A stretch of 12,870 nucleotides of DNA from contig JASBZH010000040.1 in assembly GCA_029983555.1 (NCBI GenBank), forward strand, positions 1-12,870, written 5' to 3'. The stretch comes from Peptoniphilus sp. GTDB taxonomy: Bacteria > Bacillota > Clostridia > Tissierellales > Peptoniphilaceae. The translations under genes and the position numbers were made by a program. A model generated the notes under the pieces. It saw only the letters and a list, made by a program, of their open reading frames with translations, had not been told where the DNA came from and searched no databases. Shown piece after piece: positions 6,785 to 12,870 of this stretch (the first letter of the stretch is position 1; every line of letters starts with the position of its first letter).

Positions 6785-8577
6785 TGTTTCAAACAATTAA
6801 GTTTAGATTTATACTCATTTATTTAGTTTTAGTTGCGATTGCGATGGCAATTGTAGCTACATTTATAGTAGATAGATTAGAAGTAATTCAAGTTGAAAAT
6901 GCCACACAGTCCATGGTAAAAACTATGGACACTGTGGCGACTACAACTAATGCGATTTTAAAAGATAATATGAATACATCACTACCCCAGCTCGATAAGA
7001 CTTTAAAAGACTGGGGTATTTCCAGTGATGAATCTGTATATATAATTTCAATAGACAAAAATCCAAAAATTTTGGCGTCGACAAAAGATTTAAAAGAAGA
7101 TGAGAAGATAGCCGCTTTTTCTCTCAGTGGACTTGAGCCAAAATTAATAATGGATGCTGTAGAGGGAAAGACGAGAGATAAAATTGTAAAATCTGTAAAT
7201 GCAGATTCTGTGGAAAAACACATTGTTAGACCAATATTATCTGAAGAGGGAAAAATTGAGAGCATAATTTATATGACTCGTGATTTAAACTCAATTTATA
7301 CAATAATAGACGAATCCAAGGTCATAATAACGAATGCGACTTTAATTTCTCTAATAGTCACATCGATTTTGGGTTACTTTATCTCAAATTCAATCACAGT
7401 TCCAATTAGAGATTTGACTAAAAAAGCCAGAAAGATGGCGCTTGGTGATTTTAATCAGACTGTAGATGTAAAGAGCGATGACGAAATAGGAAAGCTCGCG
7501 ACTATGTTTAATTATCTGACGAAAGAACTTAGAGAGACGATTAACCAGATGGATCTTGAAAAGTCAAAACTCGATACGATTTTTAATTATATGGCAGAGG
7601 GAGTTATAGCAATAGATAGAGATAATAGGCTCGTTCACTCAAATTCTATCGCCAAAGCTCTTTTAAATATTTCTGATAAAGACATAGATAGAGAAATTAA
7701 TCTTTCGAGTATAAGCCTTGAAAATATAAATTACAACGACGAAGAGTCCCTAAGGGGCGAGGAACTTACAAAAATAAATGACAAATTTTACAAAGTTAAA
7801 TTCGCACCATATAAGTCTGAAAATTACATGAATTCAGGCCTAATTATAGTATTCCAAGACGTAAATAAGGAGCATATGCTCGACATTATGCGAAAAGAAT
7901 TTGTCGCAAATGTCAGTCATGAGCTAAAAACACCTATTACGACTATAAAATCATACACAGAGACAATGATAGAAAATGACCTGGACGAAGAATCAGAAAA
8001 GAGATTTTTAAAAGTAATTGACAGAGAAAACTCTAGAATGGCAAGAATTGTAACAGATCTTTTATATTTATCTAACCTCGATTACAACAGGGGCAATTTA
8101 AATTACACAAGCTTTGATACCTACGAGTTTGTCGATGAGGCGATAGAGTCGCAGTCAATTTTAATTCAAAAGAAAAATCACAGGATTAAATTTGATATTC
8201 CAATGGACATAAAAGATATAAGGGCAGACAGAAATGGCGCAGATCAAATTTTGACAAATATAATTTCAAATGCGTGCAAGTACACCGATGACAACGGCAA
8301 GATTGAAATTTCTGCCAAAAACTTAGATGATTTTGTAGAAATTGATGTAAAGGACAATGGAATTGGAATTCCAAAAGAAGATTTAAGTAGAATTACTGAG
8401 AGATTTTACAGGGTTGAAAAGAGCAGAAGTAGGCTTATGGGTGGAACTGGACTTGGACTTTCAATTGCCAAGGAGATGATAGAGAGCTTTGGCGGAAAGA
8501 TGGAAATAGAATCAGTTTTTAACGAAGGAACTTGCGTAAAATTATTCTTCCCAGCAGGTGAGAGCTATGAAGAATAG
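6784..8577 (+). CDS. walK: WalK (YycG) sensor histidine kinase
   Basis: Membrane sensor kinase that phosphorylates WalR. Domains in 597 residues: first membrane helix (about 9-29), extracellular sensor domain of about 150 residues (30-180), second helix (about 181-201), HAMP linker (202-255, with PIRDLTKKARKMALGDF), PAS domain (about 260-368, MAEGVIAIDRDNRLVHSNS), HisKA with phospho-accepting His379 in FVANVSHELKTPI, and an HATPase domain with N box NIISNACKY (492-500), G1 DNGIGIP (524-530), F box ERFYRV (539-544) and G2 GGTGLGLSI (553-561). This full TM-sensor-TM-HAMP-PAS-kinase layout is the WalK layout. All catalytic boxes are intact. It begins inside the walR stop and its end overlaps yycH. 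Confidence 0.96.
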   Translation: MFQTIKFRFILIYLVLVAIAMAIVATFIVDRLEVIQVENATQSMVKTMDTVATTTNAILKDNMNTSLPQLDKTLKDWGISSDESVYIISIDKNPKILASTKDLKEDEKIAAFSLSGLEPKLIMDAVEGKTRDKIVKSVNADSVEKHIVRPILSEEGKIESIIYMTRDLNSIYTIIDESKVIITNATLISLIVTSILGYFISNSITVPIRDLTKKARKMALGDFNQTVDVKSDDEIGKLATMFNYLTKELRETINQMDLEKSKLDTIFNYMAEGVIAIDRDNRLVHSNSIAKALLNISDKDIDREINLSSISLENINYNDEESLRGEELTKINDKFYKVKFAPYKSENYMNSGLIIVFQDVNKEHMLDIMRKEFVANVSHELKTPITTIKSYTETMIENDLDEESEKRFLKVIDRENSRMARIVTDLLYLSNLDYNRGNLNYTSFDTYEFVDEAIESQSILIQKKNHRIKFDIPMDIKDIRADRNGADQILTNIISNACKYTDDNGKIEISAKNLDDFVEIDVKDNGIGIPKEDLSRITERFYRVEKSRSRLMGGTGLGLSIAKEMIESFGGKMEIESVFNEGTCVKLFFPAGESYEE

Positions 8578-9913
8578 AAAATCATTTTTTTCAACGGGTA
8601 TAATTGTCTTTTTATTTATCTTACTTCTCTTCCAGTCCCGATTTATTTGGATGGGCTTTGGCAAAGAAGAGGAAGACTTTGACAGTAAGGCGAACACAGT
8701 TGAAATGATGACAGAAGTCTTGATGCCACAAAAGATTGTGACAAACTTTGGAAGTAAAGATCATTATGTAATTCTTGAGACTAGAAAATTTTGGAGCGAA
8801 AACAAAAAGAGCATTTCAGAATCTCTAAGACAAGTTAGAAGTGAAAATTTAAAGATAATTTCAATTGATGAGTATTTAAAACTTCAAAACAATAAGTCAG
8901 TGGTTTTTAAATTTAATTCACCACTTTCTGGCTCAATATTTGTAAACTTAATAGGAGATGAGGGTGGAGCGAGCGATATAAATTTAAGTGTTGATTCAAT
9001 TTATATCGACAAAGACAACAACATTTATGTAGCTGGAGGCCAAAATTTTTATAAAATTGAAGGCATAAAGACTGACATTGACATAACAAATATCTTGGAA
9101 GATGGACAAAAAAATGGATACGAAGCCTTAAACTTTAACGAAGCTTATGGAATAAAAAAGGACATCTTTATACCGAGAAATAGAACTATAAAATTTCAAA
9201 AAGTTTATTACAAATCGGGACTTGGCGATCTCTCATACGGCGAGAGAATTAACCTCGCTCAGAGGTTTTTAAATGTGCCAATTGACTACATTAGAGAAAT
9301 TACGGAATCCGACAAAGACACTTTCGTATACGAAAATGAGTACTTGGCACTTAAAGATAGAACCATTGAATATTCAAACAATTCGAACTTCTCAGTGGAA
9401 GACAGAAACTTATACAAATCTTTAAATAAGGCTATAGAATTTATTTCTAGAAAGACGGGAATAAGTGGAGGACTTTATCTCGAGAAGATAGAGCCTGTGG
9501 ATTTTGGAGAAAATAAGGGCTACTCTTTTTACTTTAATTTAAAAGATGGAGCAGTTCCTTTGGTACTTGGTTCAGAAGAAGATTCATTTATAGAAATGGA
9601 TGTATTTTCAGATTATGTCAAAAAATACAGAGAATATTACATCAGAAAAGTGGATGACCCAAGTTATGAGCAAGAAGAATTTTATCTAAAAAAAATCGAT
9701 AGAATAGTCTTGCGCAATTCTTCGCTCTTTGAAGGGGAAACATTAAAAGAAAAACTTGGAAAAATAAATTCAATAAGTATGGTTTACTTGAGCGACAAAG
9801 ATAGCATCAGCGAAAGGCCAAAACTTACCTACGAAATGATAGTTGGCAACACAAAATATTATTTTGATATAACGAGTGGAAAGTTAGAGATGATGATAAA
9901 TGGATTGGAATAG
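8567..9913 (+). CDS. yycH: YycH (WalH), membrane-anchored modulator of WalK
   Basis: In Bacillus, YycH and YycI lie outside the membrane, interact with WalK and damp its activity; in Staphylococcus they act as activators. Which holds here cannot be read. The product has one N-terminal membrane helix (about residues 8-29, after MKNRKSFF) followed by a large extracytoplasmic region, and its 448 residues match the family length of about 450. Sequence similarity is weak in this family; the call rests on size, topology and position between walK and yycI. I chose the ATG at 8567 because AGGTGAG lies just before it; a GTG at 8558 would add three residues but overlap this site. It overlaps walK by 11 bases. 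Confidence 0.88.
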   Translation: MKNRKSFFSTGIIVFLFILLLFQSRFIWMGFGKEEEDFDSKANTVEMMTEVLMPQKIVTNFGSKDHYVILETRKFWSENKKSISESLRQVRSENLKIISIDEYLKLQNNKSVVFKFNSPLSGSIFVNLIGDEGGASDINLSVDSIYIDKDNNIYVAGGQNFYKIEGIKTDIDITNILEDGQKNGYEALNFNEAYGIKKDIFIPRNRTIKFQKVYYKSGLGDLSYGERINLAQRFLNVPIDYIREITESDKDTFVYENEYLALKDRTIEYSNNSNFSVEDRNLYKSLNKAIEFISRKTGISGGLYLEKIEPVDFGENKGYSFYFNLKDGAVPLVLGSEEDSFIEMDVFSDYVKKYREYYIRKVDDPSYEQEEFYLKKIDRIVLRNSSLFEGETLKEKLGKINSISMVYLSDKDSISERPKLTYEMIVGNTKYYFDITSGKLEMMINGLE

Positions 9914-10748
9914 GTCTAAAAAAATACTAATAATAGCACTTCTTATAGCCAATTTACTGTTGTTTTTTTATATAAACTACAACAATATTAGATTCCGCGA
10001 CGAATCTGAGACAAAAGGGTTTAGAGATAAAGTTGTCAGTTTGTTAAAAGATGAAAAAATAGAAATTGACACATCTATTCCTAAAAAAGGACAGCTATTG
10101 CCATCAGTTTTAGTAGAGCTTCAGACATCGGATCCTGGAGAGCTAAATGACATTTATTTTGATGGTGAGGGAAAAATCAAAAGACCTTCCACAGATAGAA
10201 CCGAAATTTCTTATAAAGATGAGTACATCAATCTCGTAAACAACAAGAGAATATTTTACGAGAATAGAAAATTTGAAAAAAATTATGAACTTGAAGACTT
10301 GGACGAAGCACAAAAAATTGTAGAAGAATTTTTGATCGACAGAAGATATGACATAAGGGATATGTTTTTATCTCACTTTGAAGTAAAAGACGGGACCTAT
10401 TTTTTAAACTACACTAGGGAGTATGAAAACTTGGCATTAGAATCGTCTTATACAAATTTTGTAATTGATCGAAGAGGAGTAGTGTCAATGGATAGGCTCT
10501 GGCTTAATGTAGTGGATAAATCTGATCAAGAAATATATCTTTCACCAGCTTCAGAGGCTCTACTTTCACTATTAAATAGAGAAGAAGCCTATGACAAGAC
10601 TATAACAAAAATTTCTCCGTGTTTTTACTTTAACCCAGAAGACCAAGGTTACATCGAAGATCTAACAAGAGCAGTCAAGGGTCGCGCAATTCCAGCTTGG
10701 AGAATAGAATATTCAGACGGAGATTTTATAGTGGTCGACAACTACTAA
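9900..10748 (+). CDS. yycI: YycI (WalI), membrane-anchored modulator of WalK
   Basis: Partner of YycH in controlling WalK at the outer face of the membrane. The start MDWNRSKKILIIALLIANLL is typical of YycI, which begins MDW-x-(K/R)-(T/S)-K followed by a membrane helix (here about residues 8-26). The remaining 255 residues are extracytoplasmic. The C-terminal part (about 235-282), with GYIEDLTRAVKGRAIPAWRI, resembles the conserved end of the family, where a value from a propeptide-like fold is followed by P-x-W. Length 282 against 280 in Bacillus subtilis. It overlaps yycH by 14 bases (ATG inside AAATGGATTGG), so the two are coupled. It is the last gene of the walRK transcript before the hairpin at 10813-10845. 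Confidence 0.92.
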   Translation: MDWNRSKKILIIALLIANLLLFFYINYNNIRFRDESETKGFRDKVVSLLKDEKIEIDTSIPKKGQLLPSVLVELQTSDPGELNDIYFDGEGKIKRPSTDRTEISYKDEYINLVNNKRIFYENRKFEKNYELEDLDEAQKIVEEFLIDRRYDIRDMFLSHFEVKDGTYFLNYTREYENLALESSYTNFVIDRRGVVSMDRLWLNVVDKSDQEIYLSPASEALLSLLNREEAYDKTITKISPCFYFNPEDQGYIEDLTRAVKGRAIPAWRIEYSDGDFIVVDNY

Positions 10749-10799
10749 TTAAAAATTTAAATAAGAAAAAATATCTAAAAGCTAACAATTTCATATCTC

Positions 10800-10828
10800 T
10801 TAACAAAAAAATACCTCTGTGTTAAAAT
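10800..10828 (+). promoter_or_regulatory. Promoter of walJ-surE
   Basis: TTAACA at 10800-10805 and TAAAAT at 10823-10828, separated by exactly 17 bases, with TG one base ahead of the -10 (extended -10). The start point would be near 10835, so the leader before the ATG at 10846 is about 11 bases and is essentially just the GGAGG site. Confidence 0.65.
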
Positions 10829-10845
10829 GAACATGGAGGTTTTTT
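10813..10845 (+). terminator. Hairpin over the walJ promoter and ribosome binding site; possible terminator of walRK-yycHI
   Basis: The arms ACCTCTGTGTT (10813-10823) and AACATGGAGGT (10830-10840) can form an 11-bp RNA stem with two G-U wobbles and a six-base loop, followed by TTTTT (10841-10845) directly before the walJ ATG. This has the form of an intrinsic terminator for RNA coming from yycI. The 3' arm contains the walJ GGAGG site. RNA from the local promoter would start near 10835 and lack the 5' arm. No other terminator is visible after yycI. Confidence 0.5.
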
Positions 10846-11628
10846 ATGAAATTTAGTTCCTTGGCAAGTGGATCAAGCGGAAACTGCCAATACATTGAAT
10901 ATAGAGACACAAAAATTTTAATAGACGCAGGCTTATCGGGAAAGAGAATAGAACAAAATCTCAAAGAAATTGGAGTCGACCCAAAAAGCATAGATGCGAT
11001 TTTTGTAACTCACGAACACATCGATCACTGCAAGGGAGTTGGAGTTTTATCTAGAAGACATGACCTAAAAGTTTTTGCAAATAAAGAAACATTTAATAGC
11101 ATGGCTCCCACAGTAAAAGAAATAAATCCCAAAAACGCATTTATATTTGAAAACGAAAGGTCATTTCAGTTTAAGGACCTATACATTGATCCCGTCTCAA
11201 CATTTCACGACTGTGCAAATGGATGTGGATTTGTGATAAATGGAGATAAAAAAATATCAATAGTAACAGACACAGGTTGGGTCAACACAGAAGCAATGGA
11301 AAAAATGGCAAAATCCAACTTTTACTACTTGGAGTCCAATCACGACGTCGGCATGCTAATTAATGGAACTTATCCTTGGGCGACAAAACAGAGAATTTTA
11401 TCGACAAGAGGCCACCTTTCCAATGAAAATGCAGCGGAAGTTTTAGATAAACTATTGCAAAAAAATAAAGAAAATGTGCTACTTGCACATTTATCAGCAG
11501 ATAACAACTTACCAGATCTCGCAATAAAGACGATAAAAAAAATTTTATCGCAAAGCTTCAAAGAAGAAACGGACTATACAATTGATGTGGCACCTAGATT
11601 TGTCCCCTCAACTGTGTACGAAATTTAA
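10846..11628 (+). CDS. walJ: WalJ (YycJ), metallo-beta-lactamase-fold hydrolase
   Basis: Cytosolic metal-dependent hydrolase of the YycJ group; members have been described as DNA exonuclease-like, and in streptococci the gene (vicX) belongs to the WalRK operon. The 260 residues begin MKFSSLASGSSGNC, the family start. Metal ligands are visible in HEHIDH (His56, His58, Asp60, His61), with His121, Asp142 in TDTGW, His166 in LESNHD and His215 in LLAHLS. RGHLSN (189-194) and YPWATKQRI are further YycJ hallmarks. Ribosome binding site GGAGG with 6 bases to the ATG. It has its own promoter, unlike the fully fused operons of some relatives, and is followed 9 bp later by surE. Confidence 0.94.
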   Translation: MKFSSLASGSSGNCQYIEYRDTKILIDAGLSGKRIEQNLKEIGVDPKSIDAIFVTHEHIDHCKGVGVLSRRHDLKVFANKETFNSMAPTVKEINPKNAFIFENERSFQFKDLYIDPVSTFHDCANGCGFVINGDKKISIVTDTGWVNTEAMEKMAKSNFYYLESNHDVGMLINGTYPWATKQRILSTRGHLSNENAAEVLDKLLQKNKENVLLAHLSADNNLPDLAIKTIKKILSQSFKEETDYTIDVAPRFVPSTVYEI

Positions 11629-11637
11629 GGAGGATAA

Positions 11638-12387
11638 ATGAATATACTTGTAACAAATGATGACGGTATAAATGCAGAGGGAATAGAAGTATTATCTAAA
11701 GCACTATTGGAAGAAGGACACAATGTAATAGTAGCTGCTCCCAATGTAGAAAATTCAGGCAAATCACATGCCATAACATTTAAAAATCCACTCATAGTTC
11801 AAAAAGTAGAAATAGAAGGACTAAAAGGAGTAACTTGCCTTAGCGTGTATGGAACTCCAGCAGACTGTGTAAGAGCTGCAGTTCATTTGCTGGATGAAAA
11901 AATAGACTTTTGCTTTTCGGGAATAAACTCAGGCTATAATGCTGCAACAAATGTACTTTATTCAGGAACAGTTTCAGCAGCAATAGAAGCAAACCTATTT
12001 GGAATCCCTTCAATAGCAGTATCAGCACAGTGGAAAAAAGGACGTTCAAAATTTGAAGCTGCAGCAAGAGTCGCAATGGAAGTGTTTAGAAAATTAGATA
12101 ACCTATCCACATTTCAAGTATTAAACATAAATGTGCCATTTTCTGAATACGAAAATCTAAAAGGAATAAAGGTCTGCAAAGTCGGAAAAGATGTCATGAG
12201 TATATATGACGTGACAGAAGAAGAAGAGGGATACAACATGAAACTTAAAGGTTTCCCAGAAGCAGCTCAAGATAAAGACTCCGATATAAATTATTTGCAA
12301 GAAAACTACGCAACAGTAAGTCCGCTTCTATATGATGTGACTAACATGACTCTTATAAACGAATTAAAAGAACAGCTAGACCAGTGA
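11638..12387 (+). CDS. surE: SurE 5'/3'-nucleotidase
   Basis: Metal-dependent phosphatase that removes phosphate from nucleoside 5'- and 3'-monophosphates; cytosolic. The start MNILVTNDDGINAEGI is the family signature, with metal ligands Asp8 and Asp9. Further ligands are Ser40 in the NSGKSHAIT loop and Asn97 in FSGINSGYN, followed by YSGTVSAAIEA (108-118), all conserved in SurE. Length 249 is typical. AGGAGG is 5 bases before the ATG, and the gap to walJ is only 9 bp, so the two share a transcript. In Bacillus the walJ neighbour is htrA; a nucleotidase here may be only local gene order, though both products act on nucleic-acid-derived substrates. Confidence 0.96.
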   Translation: MNILVTNDDGINAEGIEVLSKALLEEGHNVIVAAPNVENSGKSHAITFKNPLIVQKVEIEGLKGVTCLSVYGTPADCVRAAVHLLDEKIDFCFSGINSGYNAATNVLYSGTVSAAIEANLFGIPSIAVSAQWKKGRSKFEAAARVAMEVFRKLDNLSTFQVLNINVPFSEYENLKGIKVCKVGKDVMSIYDVTEEEEGYNMKLKGFPEAAQDKDSDINYLQENYATVSPLLYDVTNMTLINELKEQLDQ

Positions 12388-12426
12388 GAATTTAATGAAT
12401 TTAAATTAAAAATTAATAAGTAAGAT

Positions 12427-12451
12427 AAAACCGGGGAAACCCGGTTTTTTT
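12427..12451 (+). terminator. Rho-independent terminator of walJ-surE
   Basis: The stem AAAACCGGG / CCCGGTTTT (12427-12435 and 12440-12448) closes on a GAAA tetraloop and runs into seven T residues (12445-12451). It lies 40 bases after the surE stop. This is the clearest terminator in the window. Confidence 0.93.
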
Positions 12452-12515
12452 ATGCAAATTGTCATGTTTTATATTAAAATAAACAAGAATTTCATCACTT
12501 TATTATAAAAAACTA

Positions 12516-12544
12516 TTGACTTACAAAAGTTAAAAGAATATAAT
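12516..12544 (+). promoter_or_regulatory. Near-consensus promoter of the YhdT-family gene
   Basis: TTGACT at 12516-12521 and a perfect TATAAT at 12539-12544, separated by 17 bases. This is the best sigma-A-type match in the window. The start point would be near 12551. The -10 box overlaps the left arm of the inverted repeat at 12540-12586. Confidence 0.8.
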
Positions 12545-12586
12545 AGTCTTAAATAAAAACTGTTGGTTGTTATTTAAGACTATTAT
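12540..12586 (+). repeat. Perfect 17-bp inverted repeat overlapping the -10 box
   Basis: ATAATAGTCTTAAATAA (12540-12556) is repeated in exact inverted form at 12570-12586, around a 13-base centre (AAACTGTTGGTTG). The left arm takes in five bases of the -10 box, and the right arm is followed by TTTT and, 6 bases on, by the AGGAGG site. It may be an operator, a terminator for RNA from further upstream, or both. Confidence 0.85.
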
Positions 12587-12605
12587 TTTTGTAAGGAGGA
12601 AATTT

Positions 12606-12860
12606 ATGAACGAAAAAGAAAAACTTACTCGCAAAAAAGAATACGAAAAATGTAAGAAAGAGTTTAAAAGAGGAGTCATAGTAACTGCTATTTATATTTT
12701 GGCATCTACTATTTTGAGTTACTACTTAGGATATAAAAAAACGTATCCAGATATGAAGTTAATATTTGGATTTCCTGATTGGATATTTTATGCCGTACTC
12801 ATTCCGTGGATTGCAATTGTAATCTATACTATTTATTTTGCTTTCAAAATGGAAGACTGA
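12606..12860 (+). CDS. YhdT family (DUF997) small membrane protein
   Basis: Small membrane protein of 84 residues. A charged N-terminal segment (about 1-24) precedes two membrane helices (about residues 25-43 and 56-78). The linker holds FGFPDWIFY, matching the GFPxWF pattern of the YhdT family, and the chain ends FKMED, like the Phe-x-x-x-D end of relatives. In other bacteria this family often stands directly before panF, the sodium/pantothenate symporter, and may be an accessory subunit, so a symporter gene probably starts just past the right edge. AGGAGG lies 6-7 bases before the ATG; an upstream TTG in the same frame at 12567 is inside the inverted repeat and lacks a binding site, so I rejected it. 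Confidence 0.8.
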   Translation: MNEKEKLTRKKEYEKCKKEFKRGVIVTAIYILASTILSYYLGYKKTYPDMKLIFGFPDWIFYAVLIPWIAIVIYTIYFAFKMED

Positions 12861-12870
12861 TTATATAAAG

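Noticed and set aside
6317..6796. Open frame of 159 residues on the minus strand opposite walR
   Set aside because: It lies wholly across walR, whose motifs are intact, has poly-phenylalanine and serine-rich low-complexity content from reading AAG/GAA-rich codons backwards, and no ribosome binding site.
6888..7265. Open frame of 125 residues on the minus strand
   Set aside because: It is antisense to the extracellular domain of walK and has no start signals; its open length follows from the codon bias of walK.
10749..10799. Possible terminator directly after yycI (TTAAAAATTTAA)
   Set aside because: The stem is short and made only of A-T pairs, and it is not followed by a T run; the hairpin at 10813-10845 is a better candidate.

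Overview
The window is AT-rich, with heavy use of AGA arginine and ATA isoleucine codons, strong AGGAGG-type ribosome binding sites and very tight gene packing. Its gene content (WalRK with YycH, YycI and WalJ, plus DnaD/DnaI-type helicase loading proteins) points to a low-GC Gram-positive bacterium (Bacillota). An anaerobic coccus of the Peptoniphilus/Anaerococcus kind (Tissierellia) is my best guess, but that is inferred from style and content, not from a marker gene.

Left half, minus strand (1-5384): mgtE, a CBS-regulated Mg2+ channel/transporter, is cut by the left edge just before its last transmembrane helix. Upstream of it, reading leftwards from 5384, lies a tightly packed set: a GNAT acetyltransferase, a DnaD-domain replication protein with two DDBH2 repeats, a DnaC/DnaI-like AAA+ helicase loader, a class I/II aminotransferase and an unrecognised 93-residue three-helix membrane protein. 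Gaps are 13 bp or less, or the genes overlap, so they are probably one operon from a promoter at about 5404-5409. A hairpin at 1311-1341 separates this operon from mgtE.

Right half, plus strand (5579-12870): an Lrp/AsnC-type regulator leads directly into walR (response regulator) and walK (sensor kinase), followed by yycH and yycI, membrane-anchored modulators of WalK. All join with overlaps or a 21-bp gap and probably form one operon. The divergent intergenic region (5385-5578) holds both promoters and two small palindromes just ahead of the regulator. walJ (yycJ, metallo-beta-lactamase fold) has its own good promoter, is followed 9 bp later by surE (nucleotidase), and this pair ends at a clear GAAA-loop terminator (12427-12451). 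The last gene is a YhdT-family (DUF997) two-helix membrane protein behind a near-consensus promoter. In other genomes this family often sits before a sodium/pantothenate symporter gene, which may lie just beyond the right edge.

The genes are conserved housekeeping genes and I see no new defence, mobile or biosynthetic system. The most interesting signals are non-coding: hairpins laid over promoters. Ahead of walJ and yhdT, an inverted repeat includes the -10 box, and its 3' arm runs into T residues beside the ribosome binding site. Transcripts arriving from upstream could form the hairpin, while transcripts from the local promoter would lack its 5' arm. No tRNA, rRNA, CRISPR array or insertion sequence was seen, and no stretch above 300 bases lacks a gene.
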